A DNA stretch of 64,000 bases from CAWEDP01 sp963807925 (GTDB lineage Bacteria > Acidobacteriota > Vicinamibacteria > Vicinamibacterales > CAVVIG01): positions 682,001 through 746,000 of the forward strand of contig CAWEDP010000002.1 in the NCBI GenBank assembly GCA_963807925.1. The letters run 5' to 3'. Positions 41,808 to 50,959 of this stretch are shown in pieces. Position 1 is the stretch's first letter, and each line of letters opens with the position of its first letter. A program made the translations under genes and the position numbers. The notes below the pieces were generated by a model. It searched no databases. It had not been told where the DNA came from and saw only the letters and a program-made list of their open reading frames with translations.

Positions 41808-43177
41808 TCGGCCACCTGCCTTCCTGTCGCGCGGCCGTCCGCGACGCAGTCGGGGATCCCGACGCCGCGGAACCCGCTGCCCGTGACGAAGAGCCCGGGT
41901 CGCGTTGCCAGTATGCGCTCGATCGCGTCGAGGCGCGCGGCATGCCCGACCTCGTGCTGCGCCGTGCTGCGCTCCCACCGGTACACGCGCGTCAGCAGCG
42001 GCGTGCCGCCGATCCCGAGCAGCGGCGTCAGCGCCGCGATGGCGCGCGCCGCGAGGGCGGCGTCCGAGCCGTCGAGGGCGCGCGGGTCGCGGGCGCCGCC
42101 GACGAACGCCCGCAGCAGGACGGCGCCTTCCGGCGCGCGGTGCGGCCACTTGGACGACATCCACGAGCCGGCGAGAATGCCCGACGCTTCGACGCGCGGG
42201 ACCACGAAACCCGAACCGTTCAGCGGATGCGCGACCTGCGCACGCCGGTATCCCAACGCGATCGTCGCCGTCGACGCGTACGCCACGGCCCCGCAGAGGC
42301 CGGCAAGGTCGCCGGCCACGTCGTGAAGAAGTGCGCTCGTGACGTAGGCCGGCGTCGCGGCGACCAGCGCCCGGGCGGTCCACGGTTCCCCTCGCCCGGC
42401 GTCGACCGCGAATCTCTGCCCGGGTGAACCGCCGGAACCGACTCGCTCGACACGCGTGTCGAGGCGGATGGCCCCGTCGGGAAGGCGCGCGACGAGGGCG
42501 CGAACCATCTGACTCAGCCCGCCGGGCAGGGAACGGAACGCGCCGTTGCCGGACGGGGAGGGCCGCGGCGCGGCGCGAAACGCGCGCAGCAGGCTGCCGT
42601 GCTTCCGCTCGGCTTCGACGAAGCGGGGAAACAGGGAGCGAACCGACAATCGATCGACGTCGCCGGCGTGGATTCCCGCCAGGAGCGGCTCCGCCAGGTA
42701 CGTCGTGGCCTCGGCGCCGAAGCGCCGCGTCATGAACGCGCCAATCGATTCGTCCGCGTCGTCTCTGCGGCGCGGCACGGCGAGCTCGGCGGCCATCCGC
42801 ACCTTGCCGCGCCACGAGAACAGCCGGGTGGTCACGAAAGGTCCGATGCGCGTCGGAATGCCGAGCACCGAGGCGGCCGGCAGCGGGTGAAGCCTGCCCG
42901 CGCGCTGGATGTAGGCGAGCCGCGGCGGCAGCGTCGGCACGAGCTCGCGCCCGAGTCCCAGCTCGTCGCACAACCTGATCGCGTCCGGCTTCTGCACGAG
43001 CAGGGCGTCCGGCCCGGCGTCGAGGGTGAACCCGTCCACCTCCTCGCTCAGGATGACACCGCCGGCCCGCGAGGTCCCCTCCAGCACGACGAACGACACG
43101 CCGCGTCGGTGGAGCTCGTAGGCGACCGACAGCCCCGCAATCCCTCCGCCGACGACGATGACGTCAACCGACGCCAT
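41762..43177 (-). CDS. hemG: Protoporphyrinogen oxidase (HemY/PPOX type)
   Basis: 471 residues. The FAD-binding GxGxxG is VIVVGGGIAGLSVAYELHRRG; LEGTSRAGGVILSEEVDGFTLDAGPDAL and the C-terminal VTGSGFRGVGIPDCVADGR are typical of PPOX. It oxidises protoporphyrinogen IX with FAD and oxygen. It overlaps hemH by 14 bases. Confidence 0.93.
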   Translation of the reverse strand: MASVDVIVVGGGIAGLSVAYELHRRGVSFVVLEGTSRAGGVILSEEVDGFTLDAGPDALLVQKPDAIRLCDELGLGRELVPTLPPRLAYIQRAGRLHPLPAASVLGIPTRIGPFVTTRLFSWRGKVRMAAELAVPRRRDDADESIGAFMTRRFGAEATTYLAEPLLAGIHAGDVDRLSVRSLFPRFVEAERKHGSLLRAFRAAPRPSPSGNGAFRSLPGGLSQMVRALVARLPDGAIRLDTRVERVGSGGSPGQRFAVDAGRGEPWTARALVAATPAYVTSALLHDVAGDLAGLCGAVAYASTATIALGYRRAQVAHPLNGSGFVVPRVEASGILAGSWMSSKWPHRAPEGAVLLRAFVGGARDPRALDGSDAALAARAIAALTPLLGIGGTPLLTRVYRWERSTAQHEVGHAARLDAIERILATRPGLFVTGSGFRGVGIPDCVADGRATGRQVAEWLAKSQTPESPTAA

Positions 43178-44054
43178 CTGATGCCCGCGCGCTGCGCACG
43201 AGGTCTTCGAGCATCGCGATGAACGCCGGCGAGGTGTTGAGGGACCTGGATCGCCTCAGCGTCACGAGGCTGGCCCGGGCCGTTGCCGCCGCCTGCACGT
43301 CGATGTCGAACAGGATTTCGGTGTGGTCGCAGACGAAGCCGATCGGCACGACGAGCAGCCGCGTGCGGCCCGCGGCCGCGCGGGCGCGAATCAGATCGTT
43401 CAGATCGGGACCGATCCAGGGCTCCGGTGTGCGCCCGGCGCTCTGGTAGGCGAGGGCAAACCCGGGAATGTCGGCGGCGCGGGCGACCTCGCGCGCGGTG
43501 GCCGCAACCTCCTCGACGTAGCGGTCACCCGACTCGACGACGCGGACGGGGAGGCTGTGCGCCGTGAAGACAACGTCCTCGCCGGGTTGTGGCTGCGCCT
43601 CCCGCACGCGCTCGGCAAACGCCCGCACGAGCAGCGGATGGGTGCAGAACGTGTGCACCGGCTCGAACTGCACGCCGGAGGGCAGCGCGGCGCGTGCCGC
43701 CTCGAGATACTTCGTGACGCTGAGCGTGGAGAACTGCGGCGCCATCGGGATGCCGACGACGCGGGTGACGCCGGCCCGAAGCAGCTCGGCGGTCGCGCGA
43801 TCGATGAACGGGTGCCAGTTGCGCATCCCGACGGCGACCGGCGTGTCAGGCCCGAGTCGCGTGCGCAAGGCGTCGGCCTGCGCGCGCGTGATGTCGGTCA
43901 GCGGCGAGACCACCCCGATCGCCGCGTAGTTGTGGCGCATCTCGGCGACGAGCTCGGGCGTCGGCGGCCGGCCACCGCGGACCAGCTGCAAGTACGCCGG
44001 CATGTCGTCGAGCGAGGCCGGGGTGCCGTGGGCCATCAGCAGAACGCCGGTCAT
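43164..44054 (-). CDS. hemH: Ferrochelatase
   Basis: 296 residues. GVLLMAHGTPASLDDMPAYL, MRNWHPFIDRATAEL, VGIPMAPQFST and the active-site FTAHSLPVRV (His) and VVPIGFVCDHTEILFDID (His, Glu) are all in place. It inserts iron into protoporphyrin, or into coproporphyrin in the alternative pathway. Because the oxidase beside it is HemY type, the pathway branch cannot be fixed from the sequence. Confidence 0.94.
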   Translation of the reverse strand: MTGVLLMAHGTPASLDDMPAYLQLVRGGRPPTPELVAEMRHNYAAIGVVSPLTDITRAQADALRTRLGPDTPVAVGMRNWHPFIDRATAELLRAGVTRVVGIPMAPQFSTLSVTKYLEAARAALPSGVQFEPVHTFCTHPLLVRAFAERVREAQPQPGEDVVFTAHSLPVRVVESGDRYVEEVAATAREVARAADIPGFALAYQSAGRTPEPWIGPDLNDLIRARAAAGRTRLLVVPIGFVCDHTEILFDIDVQAAATARASLVTLRRSRSLNTSPAFIAMLEDLVRSARASDGVG

Positions 44055-44080
44055 GCGGACTCACGAAGGGACGGGCATCG

Positions 44081-45118
44081 TTACTGGCGTGTCTGCTGGT
44101 GCACGTAGCGTGCGACCGCCTGCACGTGCTCGAGCGGCGTCATCGGCAGAATCCCGTGTCCCAGATTGAAGATATGTCCCGGCCGTCGATCCGCGCGGTC
44201 CAGCACATCGTCGGTCGCCGCGAGAATGCGATGGATCGGCGCGAGCAGCACGGTCGGATCGAGATTGCCCTGAATGGCGCGATCGGGTCCGATGCGCGCC
44301 CAGGCCTCGTCCAGCGGGGTGCGCCAGTCGGCGCCGATCACGTCGCCGCCCGCGTCGCGCAGCTCGCGGAGAATCGCGCCGGTCCCTACGCCGAAATGGA
44401 TCGTGGGGACGTCGTGTCCGCGCAGGCGGTCGAAGATGCTGCGCGTGTGCGGCAGGATGAACTCCCGGTAGTCGTCGGCGTTCAGCGCGCCGACCCAGGA
44501 GTCGAACAGCTGGACCGCGTCGACGCCCGCCTCGATTTGCGCGATCAGATATTCGGCGCTCATGTCGGCGAGCAGCGCGCACAGGCGGTGCCAGTCCTCC
44601 GGCGATCCGTACATCAGCGCCTTGGTGTGCGCGAAGCTGGTCGAGTGTCCGCCTTCAATCGCGTACGACGCCAGCGTGAACGGCGCGCCGGCAAATCCGA
44701 TGAGGGGCACGCGACCCTGCAGCTCGCGCTGAACCTGGCGGATCGCCACGAGCACGTGCGACAGCGCCTCGCGCGGCTCGAACCGCCGGAGCCGCGACAC
44801 ATCGTCGGCGTGGCGCAGCGGGTTGTCGATGGCCGGCCCTTCGCCCTTGACGAAGTCGAAGCGGACACCCATCGGCTCGAGCGGCAGGAGCAGATCGGAA
44901 AAGAGGATCGCCGCATCCACCTCGATGCGGCGGACCGGCTGCAGGGTGACCTCGGTCGCCAGGTCCGGCGTGCGGCACAACTCCAGGAGCGAGTACCGCT
45001 CTCTGAGCACCTGGTACTCCTTCATGTAGCGTCCCGCCTGCCGCATGAACCACACGGGCGTTGCATCGACACGCTGGAGCCGGCACGCTTTGAGAAACCG
45101 GGAGCCCCGCTCGATCAG
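44081..45118 (-). CDS. hemE: Uroporphyrinogen decarboxylase
   Basis: About 345 residues. FMRQAGRYMKEYQVLRERYSLLELCRTPDLA, ILFSDLLLPLEPMG, GFAGAPFTLASYAIEGG and HFGVGTG are strongly diagnostic. No ATG, GTG or TTG lies at the proper start; the first plausible codon is CTG at 45118 (LIERGSRFLKACR), overlapping the receiver gene's stop. The start is therefore uncertain. First heme gene of the run hemE-hemH-hemG. Confidence 0.93.
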   Translation of the reverse strand: MIERGSRFLKACRLQRVDATPVWFMRQAGRYMKEYQVLRERYSLLELCRTPDLATEVTLQPVRRIEVDAAILFSDLLLPLEPMGVRFDFVKGEGPAIDNPLRHADDVSRLRRFEPREALSHVLVAIRQVQRELQGRVPLIGFAGAPFTLASYAIEGGHSTSFAHTKALMYGSPEDWHRLCALLADMSAEYLIAQIEAGVDAVQLFDSWVGALNADDYREFILPHTRSIFDRLRGHDVPTIHFGVGTGAILRELRDAGGDVIGADWRTPLDEAWARIGPDRAIQGNLDPTVLLAPIHRILAATDDVLDRADRRPGHIFNLGHGILPMTPLEHVQAVARYVHQQTRQ

Positions 45119-45516
45119 TGCGTCACCTTGAGGAGATTGCGTGCGAGGCCGACGAGGTCTTCGAGCCACAGCGGCTTGAACCGCAGCTCCGCGCCGAGCG
45201 CGCGCAGTTCCGCCGAAACCTCGTCCTCGAGGAAGTAATCGCCGGTGACGATGGCGACCGGCGTCCCCTTGCTGATCTCCGACGCCCGCAGCCGGCGGAG
45301 GAACCCGAGCCCGTCCACGAGCGGCATCCGCAGATCCAGGATGATGGCATCGGGACGCGCGGACGCGGCCTCGCGGAGTCCGTTTTCGGCGGTGACGGCG
45401 GTCCGCACCGAAAATCCTTCGAGGCGCAGCATCCGGGCGAACGTCTGCGTCACCCCCTCGTCGTCGTCGACGATGAGGATGGTCGGGGTGTCCTGATCTT
45501 TGGTCGCCGTTCGCAC
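45115..45516 (-). CDS. Response-regulator receiver protein upstream of hemE
   Basis: 133 residues from GTG 45516 (VRTATKDQDTPTILIVDDDEGV). Acidic pocket VDDD, phosphoacceptor in DAIILDLRMPLVDG, Thr in VAIVTGDYF, and Lys in LRFKPLWLEDL. A lone receiver with no output domain. Its stop overlaps the probable hemE start, so the two are probably co-translated. Confidence 0.85.
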   Translation of the reverse strand: MRTATKDQDTPTILIVDDDEGVTQTFARMLRLEGFSVRTAVTAENGLREAASARPDAIILDLRMPLVDGLGFLRRLRASEISKGTPVAIVTGDYFLEDEVSAELRALGAELRFKPLWLEDLVGLARNLLKVTH

Positions 45517-45735
45517 CAAGAACCCAATTGTACCCGAGCTTTGCCCGCCCGCCGTTCCCCGGCCAAAAAATGCTGCCGGCCCGCGAATGATTGAGCATGC
45601 GATACTTAGGGCGGATACAAGATGTGTGACCTTGCCGGGCGTCGGGGGCCGGAGGTCTCCTGTGGTCAGGCGACTCTGCCGTGCTAGACTTAGGGGTTTG
45701 ATCTCAACAGCGGGTCCATACGTCGGAGGCCATTG

Positions 45736-46309
45736 GTGAGCCCAATCCTGGTGCGGCCGGTCCGCGAGCAACTCGAGCACGATCGACTCATTCGCCTGCT
45801 CCAGACCAAGGCTCGGCGCCGGCACGAAGTCAGCATCAATCCGGGGGCCGAGCAGAACGTGCCGGTGCGGGTCGGCTCGGGATCGATGTACCCCGATGTG
45901 CTGCTGTTCTCCCAGGACCGTCGCCGCCGGCTCGACGCCATCATCGAGGTCGAAACGGGAGAGTCGGTCAACCACCTGGAGGCGCTCGCCCAATGGGTGC
46001 CGTTCGGCAAGCTTCGCGTCGGCTTCTTCCTTTACGTGCCGGCGACGATGGTCGACGTGGCGCGACGGCTCTGCGAGGATAACCAGATTCATGTCAACGA
46101 GATCTGGAGCTATCACGCCGTCGGCGATCAGAATCCGCTTCACCTTGATGCACCGGTCCCGGCAGGCGGCACCGCCGCCTCGTGCCGCGTCGCGTACTGT
46201 GCGGCGACCGTCCGCCGACGGCGGGGGCCGGCGTAAGCCGGCGCCCCGTTCGGCGGCGTCGGCGCGAAGCGGGAAGCCGTCCGTGAGGCGGGCCCAGAAA
46301 CGCCGCTGA
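45736..46309 (+). pseudogene. Conserved hypothetical gene, frameshifted
   Basis: GTG 45736 (or TTG 45733) opens a frame with DVLLFSQDRRRRLDAIIEVETGESVNHLEAL and NEIWSYHAVGDQ. An extra A near 46131 shifts the frame; the neighbouring frame continues with IRFTLMHRSR and ends in a basic tail (RRAQKRR, stop 46309). Corrected length about 190 residues. The DxE-type core (DVLLF...IIEVETG) resembles the PD-(D/E)xK nuclease pattern, but this is only a suggestion. Confidence 0.55.
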
Positions 46310-46317
46310 CTGGCCTC

Positions 46318-46801
46318 TTGCCAACTCTACGCATCACACGCGACAAACGGGGCTACGAGTACCTACTGCCTCGTCCATACGATCTCCTCCCGCAGGGGCA
46401 AGCCGCAGCAGCGGACGCTGTACTGGTTTCGAACCGCACCGAACCTGAAGGTCGGCCGGCGGCCGCTCGACGAGGAGGCGCGGCGCGCGATCGAGGCGCG
46501 GTATCCCGATGTGGAGTTCGACTGGGAGGCGCTTTTGAGGACGCCGATGCCCCCGCCCTCGGCCGAGTACTGGCGGGAGCGCCGCCGCGTCGAGAAAGCG
46601 TGGCGGCGTGCGCGGACAACCGACGAGGAAATCGAGCCGGGCGGACCCGAGTCGTCCGAGGACGCGGACGCAAGCGACGGGCTGGAACCGGATCGGGTGG
46701 TTACTGCGGCCGACCCGGCCGGTAGCGCCTCGCCAGCGTCTGACATCCAGGATTCCGGAGAGCGTGCCCGCCATCACGAAGGTGGCGAGCAAGACCATTG
46801 A
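46318..46801 (+). pseudogene. Conserved hypothetical gene, frameshifted
   Basis: TTG 46318 opens LPTLRITRDKRGYEY. An indel near 46358-46361 shifts the frame; the next frame reads TYCLVHTISSRRGKPQQRTLYWFRTAPN and then LKVGRRPLDEEARRAIEARYPDVEFDWEALLRTP, ending at 46801. I recognise the RITRDKRGYE...RTLYWFR pattern as a recurring uncharacterised acidobacterial protein. Corrected length about 160 residues. Nine bases after its similarly frameshifted neighbour. Confidence 0.55.
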
Positions 46802-46831
46802 TCCCCCGGATTTGCCGGTGCGAAGGCGGGC

Positions 46832-46837
46832 TATAAT
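46832..46837 (+). promoter_or_regulatory. -10 element before the VWFA gene
   Basis: A perfect TATAAT (46832-46837) lies only 8 bases before the ATG. A -35 is weak (TTGCCG at 46812, spacer 14). It implies a very short 5' leader. Confidence 0.4.
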
Positions 46838-46844
46838 CCTCCGT

Positions 46845-48194
46845 ATGCGTTCGTCAAATCATGGGCTCTGGACGCTCGCGACGCTGGCGAGCCTGACGAT
46901 GGCGTTGTCGGCACAGGCGCCGCAGGCGCCCGCGGCGCCTCCCGCGGCTCCTGTGCCGGGGAGCGCGCAAACGCCGACCTTCCGCATCCAGGTGGACCTC
47001 GTCACCACCGACGTGCTGGTCCGCGACGACAAGGGCAATTTCGTGCCGGATCTGCGCAAGGACGACTTCGAGGTCTACGAAGACGGCGTCCTGCAGGACA
47101 TCTCGTCGATGACGGTGGTCACCGGCGGCCGCGTCACCAATGCGCTGCTGCCGCCGCCCGCGCCGCCGCCCGAGGGAATCATCCTGCCGGCGACGCGCGC
47201 CCGCAACGACGTCTCGGGTCGGATCTTCGTGTTCTTCGTCGACGACCAGCATCTGCAGTTCCACAACACCGGCCGTGTGCGGCAGCTGTTCACCAAGATC
47301 TCGAAGGAGCTCCTGCACGACGGCGACATGTGGGGCATGGTGTCGAGCGGTCCCTCGTCCATCTCGCAGCAGATGACGTACGACAAGAGCCGCTTCGACC
47401 AGCTGATCAACAAGATCACCGGCAACGAGCTGAAGCCGGTCGACATCATCAACGGCCCCTCGGGCCCGGGCGGTCCGACCGAAATCCGGTACCGCGCGCA
47501 CGTCGCGTTCTCGACGGTGGAAGAAACGCTCAAGAACCTGGAGGCGGTGCACAACCGGCGGAAAGCGCTGGTCTACGTCAGCGACGGCTACGACTTCGCG
47601 CCGTTCCAGGCCGCCCGTCTCGGCCTGGTGGATCCGAGCTCGCCCTTCGCGCAGAACGAGCTCGCCGCGGCGCAGAACTCGGCGGCGGCGCAGCAGGCGC
47701 AGGCCGACGGCACCGATGCCCCCGATCCGACGCGGGACCTCGACAACAAGAAACAGAACGAGGAGTTCGCGGACGCCGATCTGGCGCGCGAGCTCTGGGA
47801 TCTCACACGAACGGCCAATCGGGCGAACGTCACGATCTACACGCTCGATCCGCGGGGCCTCGTCGGGCCGCTCTCCGATCTGGACGACAACGTGGATCCG
47901 CAGCAGTGGTCGGAGTTCATTCGCAAGTCGCAGGACAGCCTGCGAGTGCTCGCGGAGGAGACCGGCGGCGTCGCCGTCGTGAACCAGAACGACTACAACA
48001 AGGCGCTGAAACGCATCGACGCCGAGACGAGCGACTACTACGTGCTGGGGTTCTACTCGAAGAATCCGGATCCGCTGCGGAAGAATCGCCGGCTTGAAGT
48101 GCGAGTGAAGCGGCCGAACACGAACCTCGTGTTCCGGAAGGAATACTCGATCAAGCCGCTGCCGGCGCCCGTCGTCTCGACCAAACAACCCTAG
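46845..48194 (+). CDS. Secreted VWFA-related protein (acidobacterial type)
   Basis: 449 residues from ATG 46845. Signal peptide (TMALSAQAPQAP), a Pro/Ala linker, then FRIQVDLVTTDVLVRDDKGNFVPDLRKDDFEVYEDG, the N-terminal half of the VWFA-related domain expanded in Acidobacteria (TIGR03436 pattern), then RIFVFFVDDQHLQFHNTGR (MIDAS-like region) and RKALVYVSDGYD. The last part (SDYYVLGFYSKNPDPLRKNRRLEVRVKRP) is also family-typical. Probably an adhesion or surface-assembly protein; role unknown. Confidence 0.9.
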   Translation: MRSSNHGLWTLATLASLTMALSAQAPQAPAAPPAAPVPGSAQTPTFRIQVDLVTTDVLVRDDKGNFVPDLRKDDFEVYEDGVLQDISSMTVVTGGRVTNALLPPPAPPPEGIILPATRARNDVSGRIFVFFVDDQHLQFHNTGRVRQLFTKISKELLHDGDMWGMVSSGPSSISQQMTYDKSRFDQLINKITGNELKPVDIINGPSGPGGPTEIRYRAHVAFSTVEETLKNLEAVHNRRKALVYVSDGYDFAPFQAARLGLVDPSSPFAQNELAAAQNSAAAQQAQADGTDAPDPTRDLDNKKQNEEFADADLARELWDLTRTANRANVTIYTLDPRGLVGPLSDLDDNVDPQQWSEFIRKSQDSLRVLAEETGGVAVVNQNDYNKALKRIDAETSDYYVLGFYSKNPDPLRKNRRLEVRVKRPNTNLVFRKEYSIKPLPAPVVSTKQP

Positions 48195-48228
48195 GCGGAT
48201 CCGGCGCACTGCCGACCACGATCAGCCT

Positions 48229-49164
48229 TCACCGTTTCGAGGTGGCGCGCGCCGCGGGGCGTGGCCACACGCGGGCGGGACGCTTCTTCGCCACCGCTTC
48301 GTCCAGCAGCGCCTCCCTGGTGCGGGCGACCGCTTCCCTCAAATACGTCTCGTCCACCTCCGAGCCGATGAAATCCACGCCCAGGCGGGCGCAGGCGACG
48401 GCCGTGCTCCCCAGTCCGGTGAAGGGATCCATCGCGGTCCGGACGCGCGACAACCCGTGCAGCCGCAGACACTGTTCCGGCAGCTTCGGGGGAAACGTCG
48501 CCGGGTGCGGGCGATCGCGGTCACGCTGTTGAATCGTTTCGTAGGGAATGAACCACGTGTTGCCGCGGCACCGCACGCCGCCGGCGGCCCGTTGCCAGCG
48601 GCCGACGTTCGACGCGTCCTGGTAGGCGACGCCGAGCGAGAGCCGGTCGAGCGTGGTTGCGCCTCCGGGCGTGAAGTGGAAGATGAACTCGTGGCAGTCG
48701 TTCAGGAACCGCTGGCTGTTGATCGGTTTGTAATGACCGACGGCGAGGTCGCGCGTCAGGCCGGCGGCCGCGCCCGCGAGCGTCTTTTCGATCGCGATCG
48801 ACTTGACCCAATGAATGATGTTCTGCAGGCTGAAATGCGCCCGCACCGTCTGGGCGACGTCGAGCGGCGTCCAGGGATCGCTCGGCTTCGCGCCGACGTT
48901 CAGGAAGAGCGATCCGACAGGCGTCAGCACGCGGGCGGCGGCGGCCACCCAGGTATTGGTCCATGCCAGGTACTCGGATCGCGACAGCGTGTCCTGGTAG
49001 GTGCCGTACTCGATGCCCAGGTTATAGGGCGGCGAGGTCACGATCACGTCGACGCTGTGCGCCGGCAGCTCACGCATGATCTCCACGCAGTCGGCGTGGA
49101 ACAATCGCAGCGACGAATCGGCCCGGCCGGCGAGTCTCGCGAAGGGCTTCAGCAACACGGACAT
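48229..49164 (-). CDS. Beta-class DNA methyltransferase (orphan)
   Basis: 311 residues. The catalytic motif IV TSPPYNLG lies near residue 43, before the SAM-binding motif I DPFTGLGSTAVACARLG near residue 245, so the order is that of the beta class; SPPY is common for N4-cytosine enzymes, but N6-adenine cannot be excluded. A target-recognition stretch lies between. No restriction endonuclease gene adjoins it, so it looks like an orphan methylase with a regulatory role or a remnant of an R-M system. Confidence 0.88.
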   Translation of the reverse strand: MSVLLKPFARLAGRADSSLRLFHADCVEIMRELPAHSVDVIVTSPPYNLGIEYGTYQDTLSRSEYLAWTNTWVAAAARVLTPVGSLFLNVGAKPSDPWTPLDVAQTVRAHFSLQNIIHWVKSIAIEKTLAGAAAGLTRDLAVGHYKPINSQRFLNDCHEFIFHFTPGGATTLDRLSLGVAYQDASNVGRWQRAAGGVRCRGNTWFIPYETIQQRDRDRPHPATFPPKLPEQCLRLHGLSRVRTAMDPFTGLGSTAVACARLGVDFIGSEVDETYLREAVARTREALLDEAVAKKRPARVWPRPAARATSKR

Positions 49165-49261
49165 GGTCAGTGTATTTCGGATCTGACGCGGGCGAGCGAT
49201 AGGCCCGGGGGGGAAAATGTGCTGTGTGGCTAATCAGCCACACCCTGGCGGACCGAACGCC

Positions 49262-49474
49262 TCAGGAGGCCCGGCTGGCGAGCGTAAGGGATGCGGCGAC
49301 AGGCGACCGGTCGGCGACGATGGTGTGATTGCGCCGGTGACCGTGGGTCGCGCACGACTTGCCTTTTTCTTCCACGTACGCGACCTCCCGGTTCGTCGCC
49401 ACCTCGCGGTAGCGGCCGACGACGCAGCCGCAGTCGAGTGTGGTGAAACCGAGAAGCCGAACGAGACTCATCAC
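49262..49474 (-). CDS. Small Cys/His-rich protein
   Basis: 70 residues (ATG 49474 or 49471), preceded by GAAAGGG on the coding strand. The core CGCVVGRYREVATNREV...SCATHGHRRNH has three Cys and two His and could bind zinc. The short Ala/Ser tail looks unstructured. Family unknown; similar small proteins occur in related genomes as far as I can recall. Confidence 0.55.
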   Translation of the reverse strand: MMSLVRLLGFTTLDCGCVVGRYREVATNREVAYVEEKGKSCATHGHRRNHTIVADRSPVAASLTLASRAS

Positions 49475-49688
49475 GGGTCGGCCCTTTCAACAGACAGGTG
49501 AGCAGACGCCTGAGCAGGTTCTCTACCGATGAGCTCTGCGTCGTAATCCATCTTCAAAGACATTCCATCCGCGGATATCGGCTTGAAAGGGACCGGACAG
49601 CAGCCCGATCAGCCGATCCAACGATCCATCGAGGCGTCACTAACGATGGCGGGAAGCAGGCCCTCGTGAGATACCATTTTCATTCGAC

Positions 49689-50948
49689 GTGAGAGCCGTC
49701 CATTTGTTCATCGCGGGGGCGATGTCCGCAGCGGCGGCCGGCGTGGCTGCCGCGCAGCCGACGCGGAGCACGAGCCCGGCCGACCTGCTGAACGACGCAG
49801 TCGTGAAGGCGGCCGTGGACGCCGTCCGCACGGGCGAACCGCAGACGATCGAGGATCAAGTGCGTTTCTGCGAAATCCCGGCGCCCCCGTTCAAGGAGAC
49901 GGCCCGCGGCGAGGCGCTCCGGCAGACGTTCGTTCAGCTCGGGCTGCGTAACGTGCGCGTCGACAAGGTGGGCAACGTCGTCGGCGAACGCGCCGGCCTG
50001 ACACCGCGTCCGCGAGTGGTGCTCTCGGCTCATCTCGACACGGTTTTTCCCCCGGACGTGGACGTGAAGGTGAAACGTGATCGGACCATCCTGCGCGGTC
50101 CGGGAATCGGTGACGACTGTCGCGGTCTGGCCGTGATGGTGGCCGTCATTCGCGCGCTCCAGCGGACGGGGGCGCAGACGCCCGGCTCGATGACCTTCGT
50201 GGCCACGGTGGGCGAGGAGGGTCTCGGGGACCTGCGCGGCGTGAAACAGATTTTCCGGGAAACGCTCGCCGGCAAGGTCGACCGGTTCGTGTCGATCGAT
50301 GGGACGGGGCTGGGCGCCACCAACGTCGGGGTCGGCAGTCGGCGCTACCGCGTCACGTTTCGCGGTCCCGGCGGTCACAGCTTCGCGTCTTTCGGCGTGC
50401 CGAATCCGATCGACGCGCTGGGACGGGCCGTTGCGAGGATCGCCGACCTGCAGGTGCCGCGTGACCCGAAGACCACCTTCAACGTCGGTCGCATCGGCGG
50501 CGGCACGTCGGTGAACGCCATTCCGGCCGAGGCCTGGATGGAAATCGACCTGCGGTCGAGCGAGGTGGCGTCGCTGACGGCTCTCGACGCCCGGATCCTG
50601 AAGGCAATCGACGCCGGCGTCGCCGAGGAGAACGCCCGATGGCGGGCGCCCGGCGTCATTACCGTGGCGAAAGAGCTGGTTGGCAGCCGGCCGGCGGGAC
50701 TTACCCCTCAGACGTCCCCCATCGTCCGGACCGCCGAGGCCGTGCACGCGGCTCTGAAGCTGCCGTTCGTGCTGAGCGAGAGCTCGACCGATTCGAACAT
50801 TCCCATGAGCCTGGGGATTGCCGCCATCACCATCGGGGGCGGGGGCCGTGGCTCCGACGCGCATGCGCCGACCGAGTCGTTCGACACCGCCGACTCCTGG
50901 GTGGGAACCGAGCGAGCGCTGCTGCTCACGCTCGCGCTGGCGCGCTGA
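49689..50948 (+). CDS. Secreted M20-family metallopeptidase
   Basis: 419 residues from GTG 49689. Signal peptide (AAAAGVAAAQ). Zinc ligands: LSAHLDTVFPP (His, Asp), GIGDDCRGL (Asp), VGEEGLGDLRG (catalytic Glu, Glu), and a late SDAHAPTESF (His). A dimerisation domain (RVTFRGPGGHSFASFG) is inserted as in M20/M25/M40 peptidases. Cleaves amino acids from small peptides or acylated substrates; which one is unknown. Confidence 0.92.
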   Translation: MRAVHLFIAGAMSAAAAGVAAAQPTRSTSPADLLNDAVVKAAVDAVRTGEPQTIEDQVRFCEIPAPPFKETARGEALRQTFVQLGLRNVRVDKVGNVVGERAGLTPRPRVVLSAHLDTVFPPDVDVKVKRDRTILRGPGIGDDCRGLAVMVAVIRALQRTGAQTPGSMTFVATVGEEGLGDLRGVKQIFRETLAGKVDRFVSIDGTGLGATNVGVGSRRYRVTFRGPGGHSFASFGVPNPIDALGRAVARIADLQVPRDPKTTFNVGRIGGGTSVNAIPAEAWMEIDLRSSEVASLTALDARILKAIDAGVAEENARWRAPGVITVAKELVGSRPAGLTPQTSPIVRTAEAVHAALKLPFVLSESSTDSNIPMSLGIAAITIGGGGRGSDAHAPTESFDTADSWVGTERALLLTLALAR

Positions 50949-50959
50949 GGGGAGACCGT

